DNA from: Microbotryum silenes-acaulis
Taxonomy: Eukaryota; Basidiomycota; Microbotryomycetes; Microbotryales; Microbotryaceae
NCBI GenBank assembly: GCA_003665825.1
Contig: QPFY01000004.1
Span: 620,001-684,000, forward strand
DNA: 64,000 bases
Direction: 5' to 3'
The position numbers and the translations under genes are program-made. Shown piece after piece: positions 1 to 11,929 of the stretch. Under the pieces are notes generated by a model. The model saw only the letters and a list, made by a program, of their open reading frames with translations. It searched no databases and had not been told where the DNA came from. Every line of letters starts with the position of its first letter. Within the stretch, counting starts at the first letter, position 1.

Positions 1-196
1 TCACAAGCCACGTGGCGCAGTCATAGGTACAGCAGCACTCCTCACCTTCTACAGGTTCAGCCCGGCGCAGTCGACGCATCGTCGACCGTTGCGATCGTCT
101 TCCGTGAGGTCGCGCGGTGTGGCCGTTGGAGTCAATGGAAGCGAGAGTGGACGTTGCCAGCGCAGCGATGGCGGCCAAAATGGTGAATGAGCGCAT
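1..196 (-). CDS. 5' end of a small secreted protein (partial, runs off the window)
   Basis: An ATG at 196 (read leftwards) opens a frame whose first 20 residues, MRSFTILAAIAALATSTLAS, look like a signal peptide: a charged n-region, an Ala/Ile/Leu-rich core and a small-residue cleavage site. About 30 basic residues follow, including several Arg-Arg pairs that could be Kex2-type sites. A consensus donor (GTGAGG, first base at 45) lies after codon 50, so the exon is probably 46-196 with an intron running to the edge; without splicing, the frame reads a Cys-rich stretch to position 2. The product is presumably secreted, possibly processed. I do not recognise a family, and most of the gene lies outside the window. 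Confidence 0.5.
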   Translation of the reverse strand, partial: MRSFTILAAIAALATSTLASIDSNGHTARPHGRRSQRSTMRRLRRAEPVEGEECCCTYDCATWLV

Positions 197-1729
197 GTTT
201 GTCGAAATTCGAGGGTGAGGACAGGAAGGGGCCGTGCACGAGGTGGAAGCGTGGGAGTGGAAACCGAAGTCGAAGACGCGAGGCGAGACGGTTCACCGAT
301 CGCGAGCGAGAGGTCGGAAATATTAAGGTCGAGAATTGAGATGCGGATGCACTACAGGTCTAGTTTGGAAACCTTGGGTAGATTATCACGAAGCTGAGAA
401 TACGTAGCACAGGGTTGACGGGACAGAAGGCGATGTGAGATACGAGGAAGCGAACCAAAAGATTGGCGGCGGTTGGGATCAATGGGACTAAAGCAAAGAA
501 AGGGGAAAAAAAACAGCTCGAGCGCAAGACGCGTGGCGCGCTCCTCACGGCGCGAGCTTACGCGGGCTGTGCATACCGAGTAACGCGTAGCGACGCGGGC
601 GCCGCGCGTCCCAAGATTACGCGTTTGAGTGCGTCGACCTTTATACGAATAGGAGGGTTGGAACAAGTCCTAAATGAAAGATATCCTATCCCGTAAATAT
701 CATTCAGCGTGAGTACTGGGCTTCCTGACCCATTACACACTGATCTCACCTCCCAGAATACGTAGTAAGAATGGAAGCCAGACATTGTCACCGCCGCCGT
801 CATCGGTGCGGTCCACTCTGGGCGCTCAACGTTCAACATTCAACGCTCGACGGGCGCGGGTCAACCTTAATCTGCCGACAGGAGGTTCAAGCCGTACCAG
901 CCAAGGTCACGGGAGAGAATGAAGAAGCTCACCCCTGCTACCGCTCCTGTTATGTAACACACGATGTCAGTCTGTTGAAAAGAAGTGCCGATGAGATCAG
1001 GAAGAGGAACTGTTCGAAGTAAATAGCGGGATACAAACAGCGGAATACAAGGGCTGGCCGGGTCCGCTCAGGCCCAGGCGGCACGGGTGTTCTCTCGCAT
1101 AAGGGGGGGCTCATAGACTTGCTTCGTGTGCAATCGATTAGTTGTACAACAACACGAGCTAAATATTACGACCGTGCAAGTTGAGTCACTTTGCCGCGCT
1201 GGGTATTCTGGCCGTCAGAAGTCCTGCAATTCTCTCCGCATCTTTTCACTTCTTCTCCGGTGCGGCATTCCATCCCCAAGGCACACATGCGTTGTCGATC
1301 GCCGAGATGGTCGGCATACGCTCGGTTGACAGGTGCGCACGTTCAAGCAGCGGCCACTGGACTTTGGAGTTGACCGGCGAAAAAGTCTCTTCAGTGGATT
1401 CGCCTGGCCCCCCGTACTTCGCTGGCCCGTCCAGCCGATCGACGATCCCAATCCTTCTCCACTGCCATTTGTCCGTTCCCGAATCCATCGGGCGTTTTGC
1501 CGAATGCAAATTCAAACTGGTGAACACGAGCTCGACCGTGACCCAAGTATGCAGTGGGCTGTAGCCCCACTCCGAGTATATCGTGCGTTCCCAATTATAC
1601 TGGGCACCGCAAACCACAACGGGAACAAGAGGAAGGTAAGATCGGCGGTGCGTGCGGTTAAGGGTTTTGCCTTTGTCATCTGGCCATGCGGCTGGTAAGA
1701 AGTGTCGCAGAAATGTTCTCAAGTGGAAT

Positions 1730-1849
1730 CTGATGATGACCCCGACTCAGTCCAATGAACAGGGACGAGAACAGAGTAAGGTAAGATTCCAAAGAGCTGA
1801 CCTGATGATGACCACGACTCAGTCCAATGAACAGGGACGAGAACAGAGT
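1730..1849. repeat. Two direct 48-bp repeats, 72-bp period
   Basis: Positions 1730-1777 and 1802-1849 match over 48 bp with one visible mismatch (c versus a in the 'gacc(c/a)cgact' segment), separated by 24 bp of different sequence. It looks like a recent local tandem duplication in non-coding DNA. Confidence 0.85.
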
Positions 1850-2308
1850 GGCCAGAGACTAAGGGACAGACTCGCGGAAGGCTAGAAAGTGAAGCGTAAA
1901 GCTAATAAAGAGAGAGATTAGAGACTAGTAAAGTAGGGAGATTGAGTGACTAAGGAGTGAATGACACGCCGCTAGGCTCAATCCCAAGTACCATAATAGG
2001 AACGATAATCAGATGAAGGACGGGACAACCCATATGACCATATACAAATGACAAGAAGCCGCAAAGCTCGTTGCTGGAGAATCAGACACGCTTAGAACTG
2101 ACCCCATGCCACTGCGGAGGTAAACCTGCGTGCCAAAAAAAAACGGGGGCCGACAGCCCTCCACACTCCCGACCAGCGATTGCCGAGCCCCTGGGCACCG
2201 GCCCACAAGTCCAGGAAGTCCCCGAGCGAGACGCGGTTGATCAATGTCAAAGCGGTCGTCCACAAGCAAGTACTGGGTGAAATTGATTCCGACCAAATGG
2301 TGTCAGCT

Positions 2309-2355
2309 CCTCACTCGCACGCAGCTCACTCACACGCAGCTCACTCGCACGCATA
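2309..2355. repeat. Short tandem repeat, unit about 'cactc(g/a)cacgcagct'
   Basis: About three imperfect copies of a 15-16 bp unit (cactcgcacgcagct / cactcacacgcagct / cactcgcacgcataa) follow one another. No coding context is visible. Confidence 0.75.
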
Positions 2356-4138
2356 AGCTCAACGATCCGTAGTGAAGGTATAGCGCCCTGATGGTCGGGC
2401 CACGAGTCGAACCAGCCAGCAGCATTATCCGCTCTTTAGGCGGGGTTGCCCATCCAATTTTCCGCGACACAATGGGTTAGTCTTCCCTACAGCGGTAAGT
2501 TTTCATACTAAGTGCCCATGATACCAAGAGACACAGTTGAAGACGTAACACGCTCGTCATTTCAAGTACGAGCGCCTACACAATATATTGGCAACAATGC
2601 AAGCGAGCAACTAGGTGCCCAACTCGCGGCTTTGGCGCAGGCGATCTGACAGAATTGTCGGTCAATCACTGAAGTCTGACTCCTCTTAAATCGTTTCAGC
2701 CCAGATGCGTTCCAAAACGCCAAGAGGAAAAACGGTTGAAGAGAAGCACTCACAAGTCGGGCGAATATCGGTATGTGTAACCCCCACGGGAATCTTAGAA
2801 TAACCAAGGATCGTCGCGTTTGCACGTCCCAAGAAGTCGATCCAAGCCGATCGAGAAGGCATAAAAGAGAGAGAGGTGTGCGAGGTGGTTTATGACTTTG
2901 GGGTGGCCAAAACGCACCCCTGAGCGAAGCTAATTTCCATAACGCCACCGCTTCCGATCTTCTTCACCTGTGCCGAGCGCCGAGCGCCACATCCCGAAGG
3001 CGGCCACGGCGCGGCGCGGATCTGAAGCGAAATCGCGGACAGGGGACCATTTCACCCGACATTAAGGTCAGCGATCCACCCCTGTAAAAACTGAATAAGT
3101 CATCGATCAAGCTCGTTCAAGTATCAGCAAAGCAGGTTAAGCTCTGCAGATCACCACAGTTTTGAGATCGCCGCGATCGATACAGTAGTTGTTGCCCCCG
3201 CAGCATCGATCAAGCTGGGGCGACCGGCGACCTCGCTTCCGCCTCGATTCATTGCGAACTCCGACACGGAGCTGAGTTGCGATGCGGGGCACACTGTGAC
3301 TCGAGGGCTCCAACGCGGCGAGTCAACGGACCAAAAAAATGAAGAGGAATATCTGTGAGCTCCAAGACAAGGATTTGATCTTAAGCAGGAGCCTGTACGT
3401 GCCCTCATTCGATCCACTGCCCACTTGCACGTTCCTGCCATCTTTTCCACAAGTGTCACTCAGTCGCTGAATGTCCATAACACCTACTGTCCCGCTGAGC
3501 ACTCCTCGTGGATTGGGGTCCTCGCCCTGCTCCCCATCTCCACAACGATTCGACGTGTACTCGGCGGTGGGCATCTTGGGGTATCGCGACGAACCGGGTC
3601 GCGGGAGGCTGTTTTGATCCAAGCGTGCACGAGGGTGCATAGGTGTGCAATGTCGCAGAGACGTTTGCGCACACATCTGAAGGGGTCACAGAGGATGGAC
3701 TCGTCTGCCAGGGACGGCGACTCCGCGATCTGGGCCGGCTTCGCACCGAGTGGGGGTGGGGGCAGCAAGAGTCGAGAATGAAGCATCGGCGTGCTTGCTT
3801 GACGCAAAGGGAGAGTGGGCACCCCCAACCAATGGGTTCAAACCCTCGAAGCTGTAGTAGACTGAATGTTGGGCTTTATGTGATGATCCTTTGGGTCGAT
3901 GGCTCGAGACCACGCCATGTCCAGCCACCAGCGGTACGGCTTTGGGGAGACTGGAAAACCTCCGAAGTGGCCATTATAACACATCCTATATAAGCGAATT
4001 TGGCGCGGCCGTTTCGCTAGTCCTTCCCATGCGGGCGTGTATGGGCGCGCCGGCTTCTGCCGGTTGCCAACCCACCGCCGGGGCCACCGGCACCCTTCGA
4101 TTACTCCATTGCTTGCTCGCCAGAAGGCTCTGAGGACC

Positions 4139-7100
4139 ATGGTGCGGTTCAACCTCACCCAAAGCCACGAGGTGAGTCCCAAGCAGCGATCTTCTGCCCT
4201 GCGCATCTCATGCTGCACAGGTGGCCTAACGCGGACTCGATCGGTGCACAGGGGACCCCGCGTGGGGGTTCACCCGCCGACACGCCTACGCAATCGAGGT
4301 CCCCCACTACCAGGCCTGTGTCCGGCAATCACGCTTCGTCACCGGCCATGGACGCTTTGTCGCTCAATCCCGAACTCGAACCGGGACATTTTCCTCCAGA
4401 GATTGTCTACCTCATCATCCAGCATCTCTACTACACGATCCTGCCGCCGCCCGAGCCGTTCCCATCGCCCGACCCGTACCTCCATCTCTTGCCGCGAGAA
4501 AGCCTGTGGATGCCGCCTCGCCTCGCCCCACCTCGTGCTGAGCAGCTGCGCGAAACGTTCCGCAACCTTGCGCTTGTGGACAAGACATGGGGCGACGAGG
4601 CAACGAGGGCGCTCTGGCGCAAGATATCGTTCGGCTTCCCCAAGAGCTGGGAAGGCGTTCTGCGAGTCGTGGACGAGTATGAGCACGGTCAACGTATGGA
4701 CCGACGCAAGAAGGATGATCCGCTGGGCTCGGGTTGGAGCCTCAACTCGATCGCAGGACTTGAAGTTAGCACCTCCAACGAGGACCGTGGACGCTCTGTT
4801 GTGCCGAACTGGACGAACGACACCAAGTGGGCCAAACTTGCCGGGCCCCTGGCGGACACCGTGAGCAAGCATGGGAGAGATGATTCCTCTCACTCATTCG
4901 ATACGACGACTGGTGAGCTCTTCAAATACCCCCCTCCACTCGCAATTGTGTCTTTTGCACCACTCACACCCTCGTCGCTTTGAAAACCACTTCCTCTTGC
5001 TAGGTGGCGACGAGAACGAAGCCCCCATCTCACTAAACGCGGCCGATTCGCCTTTACTCTACACCAAGACCATCTCATTCTCGAGATTTAGAACTGCTGG
5101 GATGAGTCGCTCGCTGAGGCAGGGCTCCCACGAGCGTTTCGTTACGCCCCATCGCCTTCTCAAGCTACTGCGAGGAACACGTTTGGGAAAGGGCCCCCTC
5201 GACTTCCCTGGCGCCGGTGACGACGAAGAAGATAGCATAACCAGCGGCTCGAACTATGGCGACGAACGTAAGATGAACGCTGACGATCTCGACGAGTTTG
5301 GTGGTCCCGTAGGCAAAGTTAAGCAAACGGGCCGGCTCGAGGGCCTCGCCTTCACCGAGTTCATGGATAGCGCCCTCACCAAGGCCGTGCTCGACGAGTT
5401 GCTTTTCCGGGGAGGCTATCTGGCCGAATATGAGGAATCAGAAGATTCGCACTTCCACTATGAAGGGTACTTCGACCACCTTGAGCCGGCATCCAGTGAT
5501 GCCGGCGCGCCTCTCTTGTCCCCGTTCCCCTCGCCTTTCGTTGAAGCAGTTGCTGCCCCCTCAATCCGCGAGCCGTTCCAAGCGCGGCACTTGCAGTCAT
5601 CGCAATCGCGGTCACCCATCGGGGCACGAAGGTCTTCACTCAGCTCGACCGTCATTAGCGAGTCCGACTACCAAGATGTAGCGATGGAAGACGACGACAG
5701 CGACGAGGAAGAAGCTGTTTCCCAGCTTGGGGAAGGCCGGCCCACTCGGCGACTCGATCATTCACCCGAGGTCCGAGGGCGATCGCTGCCTCAGCGACTC
5801 CCGTTCCAGCGCCGTTCCTCCGGCGCGGCGTATGATCATTCCCTCGTCGTAGAGCCGGGCACTGACGAGATCGAAGAGCGTGGCCGCGAGCGTACCGGCC
5901 GATCCGCCACTCTGTCGGGACGAGGTCGATCACGCTTCAACCGATCCCTTGTCCCGCCGTCCGCATTTGCGTCGCGCTCGTCTTCGGTGCCTGCACCCTT
6001 CCACGAACGGGGTGCAACGCACTCACCCTTTTCCTCCCGGGTCCGCGGCGCCTCGCTCGATACCGAGCGCTCGAGCTCGGTGCCCGCTTCGGCCTCGGGT
6101 CGCCGCGGGCGAGGACAAGTCAAGGTCGTGCAGATCCTCGAAGGAAGTAAACAGGTGAAGGCGATCCGTGCGCTCGACCTGTGTGGCTGCATCAGCACCG
6201 TGTTCGTCCGGGCCATCGAGGAGTGCATCGGCACGTACCGGCTTGGCTCGCCGTCTCTGCTGCCTTCGGCCACGTCTTCCATCACGGCCATCGACGAGAA
6301 TGACGACTCGGATGACAGCGATTGGCAAGCCGATGTTTCCAGCAGCCATCTATCGACCTCGTCGCTTCCGACCGCGCACAGCCACCGCCACGGACACAGC
6401 GTCGACGGGAAGCACCGCAAACTTCGTCGCATTTATTTCCCTCACTTTCGACGATTGGGTCTGGCATCTTCGCTGCTGCCGACGCATCTGTTGACCTCAT
6501 TCGTCCTTTCGTTCCCTTACCTGACGCATCTCGATCTGGCTGGCACGCTCGCTTCTCCAGAATTGCTTCAGGGGCTCGCGCTAGCTGGGCAGGCCGGTCC
6601 GGGTGGACGGAAGATGCGGCTCAAAGCGCTCAACTTAGCCCGATGCCGTCTCGTCACGGGTTCCGCGGTTTTGGGCTTGTTTTGCGGTGACTGTCCGCCG
6701 TTCACGTCGCACGCAGGCATGGACGCTAATGAGGCGTGGGGCTCCGGCGAAGTCGTCTCGGGTCTCGTCGATTGTTCGCTGTATGGAGATGCGGCTCACA
6801 CTTCCCCTTTGTCTCATCCGGAATTACGGCTCGTGTTGACGATCTCGCCCGCTTTCACCTCGGGCCGATTGAGAACGCTCGACCTCTCGTCCACCCCGCT
6901 CACGGACGCACTGCTGCTCGAACACTTCCCGCCTCAACCCCACTTGATCGAACTCGGTCTTGCGGGATGTCGCGCCATTACGATGCGCGGCGTAGCGCAG
7001 TTTTTGATCGAGAAGGCACCCGGGGTCGAGGTTCTTGACCTTTCGAATGCGGTGCCGGGGGCACAAATTGTCGCCCCTTCATCCGCTCAACGTCGCGCAA

Positions 7101-7840
7101 CTCTTTCGACCCCAATGTTGAGCATCTTCGAGCTACATACCGTGCTGTTGCAAACGGTCGCCAGCTTGTCGGCGAATCTTGGTGAGACGGATGAGAACTG
7201 TCAGATCCTGTTGGCTTTGCGCGAGACGAACTTGAGGGTGGTCGAATTGGACGAGAAGGCTCTGGACGCCGTGCAAGGTGGGGCAGGCAACTGGAAGCCG
7301 ATATGGGGCAAGGGCCGAAGAGGCTGGTATGTCACACTTGCATGACGTTGCAAAAAGGTTCGGATTTGAGACGAGACGACTGACCCTAAGTCTCACTCCT
7401 TCGTTTGCGCAGGTATGTCGATGTCGCCACTTCGTCGGTGCTCGACCGGTCACCTACGGCCAGAGGCCCTCGCAAACTCGTCCATCTTCCACAAAATGAC
7501 CCTCATCGTCAAGCCCTACTGCGCCTCTATGAGCAGAATGGCTCCGTTGCGACCGAGACGGGATGGCATGCGAGGAAGATGGAAGTGATTCGTGGCGATG
7601 GAATGATGGGGCGCGAGGAGGGGCTTTACGCCTACCAAGCTTTCTCTGTTGTGAGTCACATTTTCGTTGCTATGCCTTTTTTAGAACTGCTCACGGCTGC
7701 AGCGACTGAAATCTCTCATCGCTGTGTCCTCAGTGAAAGTCGGACAAGTCGCTCTTTCCTATTCGCACCCATCCGCATCGCCCATCGAACGCCACCGCTT
7801 GTACTATATGACCGACGACTTGTATTGCCTGTCCCCATGA
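4139..7840 (+). CDS. F-box-like / leucine-rich repeat protein
   Basis: Hand-built exons are 4139-4171, 4252-4912, 5004-7326, 7413-7650 and 7703-7840 (about 1130 aa); all junctions keep phase. Residues ~53-125 resemble an F-box module: hydrophobic 'FPPEIVYLIIQHLYYTIL', then 'NLALVDKTWGDEATRALWRK'. The centre is acidic, Ser/Arg-rich and probably disordered. Residues ~705-930 carry degenerate leucine-rich repeats (LTHLDLAGT, LKALNLARCRL, LRTLDLSSTPL, IELGLAGCRAI, VEVLDLSNA). Known family logic: F-box/LRR proteins recruit substrates to SCF ubiquitin ligases through Skp1. The start is uncertain: ATG 4139 requires a 33-nt first exon, and an in-frame ATG at 4348 also precedes the F-box. The last exon is the least certain. 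The F-box assignment is by pattern only. Confidence 0.7.
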
Positions 7841-8964
7841 ACCGCATTGGAACAACCTTCCAAGTAATGAACGGTAAAATACGCTTTTTGTTCTTCGTCC
7901 TATTTTCTTGACATGTTGTGGAATAGAATATTACCCCCGCTCCCGACTCCGGGTTCGCTCGCTGCCGGTTCCGGTCCCGCTGCGTCTGCGGCCCAAGTCT
8001 CGGTCAAAAGCAGGAACTCGTCCAGGAAGCCTGGAAAACCCGACGCTCAACTAGTTAGGTCCCTATCGTGATACTGGCGCCTGGCATAGAGCCCTGGTCC
8101 AAATTTGCCTCGTGCATTCAGAAAAACCCGAGGCGATCGCTCGGGCTCTCCTCCCGCTCGGCGCAGTGCGTTTCCGAAGATCGCTGCTGGACCGGTCCAA
8201 CTTTGGGGACCGAACAATGTACCGGTGCAATAGGCCATGCGACAGCCCGGCGGTCCACGAGGAATCTACTGTGCAGACCGCGAGATTGTGAGGCTTGAGT
8301 CCGGTGATCAGTGTAAAACGCTGCCGCATGCAGAAAGTGAACCTAAAACCTAACCACTAGTGATTACAGGCGCTTTTTCACATGCTAAGACGGGCAGCGT
8401 CGATCGAGCGCCAGAGACTCAAAAGCGCTCTCAGATGAAATTCTCTTGAAGCAACATCCCCTTGGAACTCAGGCGGAATATGGGTAGCTTGGATGTGAAC
8501 ACATCAAATGTCGCCTCACTCCATCATCATCGTTGAGACGGATATACCTGCGCGGGAATACAATCGCCTGAGCCCCTGCCGCAGGTAAGTTCGGCCCTAC
8601 TTTTGGCCGGCTAGTCCTGCCACCCTGGTCCCGGTCCGACTTTGAGCAGCGGCAGGCGAGACTAATGGGCGAGAGGTAGGTATTGCGATCAGCTGTGTGA
8701 CTACTGCAGAGCCCAGAATCTGATCGTAAATCCAGATGATTTATACATGCAAGGGCAATAGCGGGACTAGTCGGAAAAATGTTCATGAGTGTCATCGGGC
8801 TTGCGCTGACCAACTTGAGAGGATCCCGGAGGGGAGGTCGGGGGGGGAGGGCAGACCGCCAGGCCCCGCCCGTTCAAAATCGAAGGCCGCGCGCGCCGAG
8901 CCCCATCTGCTCTTTCGAACCTCTCTTACCTCCTCATCCCAACACTCGCGTCTCGTCCATCATC
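7841..8964. other. Intergenic: 3' region of F-box gene and promoter of fumarate reductase gene
   Basis: No supported gene. Frames are short and conflicting. The final ~150 bp before 8965 are CT-rich ('cctctcttacctcctcatccc'), as expected of a fungal promoter or 5' leader. Confidence 0.5.
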
Positions 8965-11680
8965 ATGCAGAACCAAGTCATCGTCGTCGGAGGTGGTCTC
9001 AGTGGTCTCAGCGCGGCTCACACCCTCTACGAGCGCGGAGCCCCGACGCTCGTTCTTGACAAGGTCGGTCTTCGGCCTCTTCCAGGTGCTCTCCCGTCCG
9101 CCCGCTTGAATGAAGCGTGATTGTCCCCGTACCGGTTCCGACCAATCGCGTCGGCGGCATTGCACGCTGTGCACGACCCCACACCCTGCCCATTGCCCCA
9201 TCATCTCCCACACTACACGACCGCATTTTTGAGCTCCCTGAAACTGACTTCGACCCCTTGGCATCCACTGCGCTTCGTTACTGCAGAACCCCTTCTTTGG
9301 TGGCAACTCGACCAAAGCCACGTCCGGCATCAACGGCGCCGGCACCAAAGCCCAGGCGAACCTTAACATTGCCGACTCAGCCAAGACGTTCTTTGACGAT
9401 ACCAAGAAGTCGGTGAGTTGACTATTCTGCCGACTCTGTTGTGGCTATGTTACAGCGTAGCGGCCACGTCGGGCACCGGCGTTCAATGTGGCGCCGCCGT
9501 GTCGTGAGATGCCTGGCGTGCCTTGGAGGCGTTCCCCGGACTTTGTCCTCCCCGCTCGACATCCGCGTCCCGGGCAGGAACCCCGGCGCGCTAGCTCGCG
9601 CGATGCTGATTCGTCCCTACTCTCCTGCTCCATCCCTGATGCATTCTTGTTACAGGCTCGTGACCTCGCCCGCGATGATCTCATCGAGGTCCTCACCGGC
9701 CAATCTGGTGACGCCGTGAACTGGCTCATGGACAAGTTCGGGTGAGTGCACGCGCATTGCTACCTCGTGCTTACCCTGGGGCGCTCCCCTGGGGCGCTCG
9801 AGACGTCTGCGCGCGCATCAGGCGCTTGGCTCCTCAACATCGGTGCTGACTTCCAACTTTAATTTTTTTCCGGCCGCGCCTTGCCTTTTCCTCGTTGGTA
9901 TCTGCAGCCTCGACCTCTCCAAGGTTTCTCGTCTCGGTGGCCACTCGTACCAGCGGACCCACCGTGGTGGTGCTCAATTTCCTGGTATGACCATCACCGT
10001 GAGTTTTCTTCGCTCCTCCATAGCCCGAGTGTCTTAGACGGGATAGAGCCATCGCGTGCCTGTTGTGGCACTCGTGTCGGTCCATTGTATAACAATATGC
10101 TGACTGTCTAGCTTGCGCCTGCGTGAGTTTGCAACAGTTCGCGCAAATGGAGGCGCTTGAGGACTTGGCCCAAGCCGACCCCGAGCGAGTCAAGATTCTC
10201 AAGAAGGCCGCCGTCACCAAGCTCATGAAGGAGGGCGACGAAGTTGTTGGTGTCGAGTACGAGTACCAAGGTAGCACCCACAAGGCCTACGGCCCCGTTG
10301 TCCTCGCGACCGGTGGTTACGCCGCTGATTTTTCCAAGAGCGGTCTCTTGCAAAAGTACCGCCCCGACTTGATGCATCTCCCGACCACCAACGGCGACCA
10401 CTGCACCGGCGACGGCCAAAAGATGGTCATCGACATCGGCGGTAACGGTATCGATCTCGAGAAGGTCCAGGTCCACCCCACGGGTTTGGTTGACCCCAAA
10501 GAGCCCGACGCCAAGGTCAAGTTCTTGGCCGCCGAGGCACTGCGAGGTGTCGGAGGTCTGCTGCTCGACGCCGAGGGCAACCGCTTCGCTGACGAGCTCG
10601 GCCACCGTGACTATGTCACCGGTCGCATGTGGGACAACAACAAGTTCCCCGTTCGATTGATCCTAAACGGTGAAGCGTCCAAGGAGATCGAGTGGCACTG
10701 CAAGCACTACTGCGGTCGCGGTTTGATGAAGCGGTTCGAGACCGGAGAGGAGGTGGCCAAGGAGATGGGTCTGCCCAAGGATAAGCTCGCCCAGGTCTTT
10801 GCCGATTACGTGGCCGTCACCAAGGACCCCAAGAAGGACCCCTTTGGCAAGAAGTTCTTCCACAACACCGACTGGAGTCTTACGTCGGGTCCCTTCCACG
10901 TCGCTTTGATGACTCCCGTTCTCCACTATACGATGGGAGGTGTCGAGATCGACCCCGCCTCGCGAGTTCTCGATACGGCTGGCAAGCCGATTCCCGGCCT
11001 TTTCGCATCGGGCGAGATCGCCGGTGGTGTCCACGGTGCGAACCGACTCGGTGGATCTTCTTTGCTCGGCTGCGTCGTCTTCGGCCGTGTCGCCGGTGCT
11101 TCGGCTGCCTCGTACTTGCTCAAGTCGATCTCGACCTCCGGCAAGGCCAACTCGCGTCTCAACCAAGTCGGTGGCCACCTCGGCATGGCTACGACTGTGC
11201 GTATCGACCCTTCGTCGAAGAAAGTTCATCTCGAGTTCTCATGGGACGACCAAGGTGCTTCGTCTTCGTCTTCCTCGGGTGCCGGTGTCCAGACCGGTGG
11301 CCCGGCTGGGGAGGCCAAGGCCGCCACGCCCGCTCCCGCCCCTGCCAAGGAAGAGGCACCCGCTCAACAGGGGTACACGCTCGAGGAAGTCGCCAAGCAC
11401 ACCACCAAGGATGACTGCTGGGTTGTCGTTAACGGGCAGGTGCTCAATACGACCGACTTCTTGGCTGATCATCCTGGAGGACCCAAGGCCATTCTTCTCT
11501 ACGCGGGCAAAGGTTGGTTTCTCTTCCTTGCTTACACTTACCCTTCAGAGAACCACCAATTGACCCTCCCTGTCTGATTGACGTATATCAGATGCGACCG
11601 AGGAGTTCTTGATGGTCCACGAGGCTTCAGTCATCTCCAAGTACGCGAAAAACACCATCATCGGCACCTTGAAGAAATAA
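8965..11680 (+). CDS. Soluble fumarate reductase (FAD-dependent) with C-terminal cytochrome b5 domain
   Basis: Exons 8965-9063, 9287-9412, 9656-9741, 9908-9998, 10138-11512 and 11592-11680 give 621 aa. The N-terminus carries a dinucleotide-binding GGGLSG (residues 9-14). Flavoprotein features include KATSGINGAG, GGHSYQRTHR, VLATGGYAADF, VHPTG, TMGGVEID and the C-terminal FAD motif SGEIAGGVHGANRLGGSSL. Residues ~547-620 form a cytochrome b5 fold with the heme-ligand motif HPGG and a second His in FLMVHEASV. It should reduce fumarate to succinate (Osm1/Frd1 family), reoxidising reduced flavins. No mitochondrial presequence or signal peptide is visible, which suggests a cytosolic form. Two introns have weak donors (GTCGGT at 9064, GTTGGT at 11513). 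The junction at 10138 was chosen because it restores TIT-FAQMEALEDL continuity. Family assignment is firm. Confidence 0.93.
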
Positions 11681-11929
11681 GCAGTCTTGCTGCAGGCGTC
11701 AAAATTTGCGCTCCCGTGCTAGTACCCTTACCTGTTCGATCACCTTGTCATTGTTTATGTTATCACTTTCCTTCTTTCTCTTGCTTCTGGGCCAGGGTGC
11801 TATGCAATGTCATCTGCGCACATTCTCTAGCTGGTTTACAATTGCCGCTCCTGTCCGATGCAACCGCATTCTATCCCCATCTACAACTTCCATTCGGATC
11901 GTTAAGCTCTCCCAATGTACAATCGGGCT

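Larger units (their letters stand above)
197..4138. other. Gene-poor interval with no convincing coding region
   Basis: The open frames here are short, overlap on both strands and show no recognisable domain, signal peptide or splice-linked continuation. The interval holds a 72-bp-period direct repeat (1730-1849) and a short tandem repeat near 2309-2355, annotated separately. Part near 4138 is presumably the promoter and 5' leader of the F-box/LRR gene. I see no tRNA or rRNA. Confidence 0.5.

Noticed and set aside
3770..3850. Possible tRNA 3' half ('gggttcaaaccc')
   Set aside because: No matching acceptor stem or anticodon arm could be folded around it.
5836..6432. 198-codon minus-strand frame opposite the F-box/LRR gene
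   Set aside because: Arg/Pro-rich shadow frame without family features.
10108..11229. Long open frames on the minus strand opposite the fumarate reductase exons
   Set aside because: They mirror the codon bias of the GC-rich sense gene; no domain and no splice continuity.
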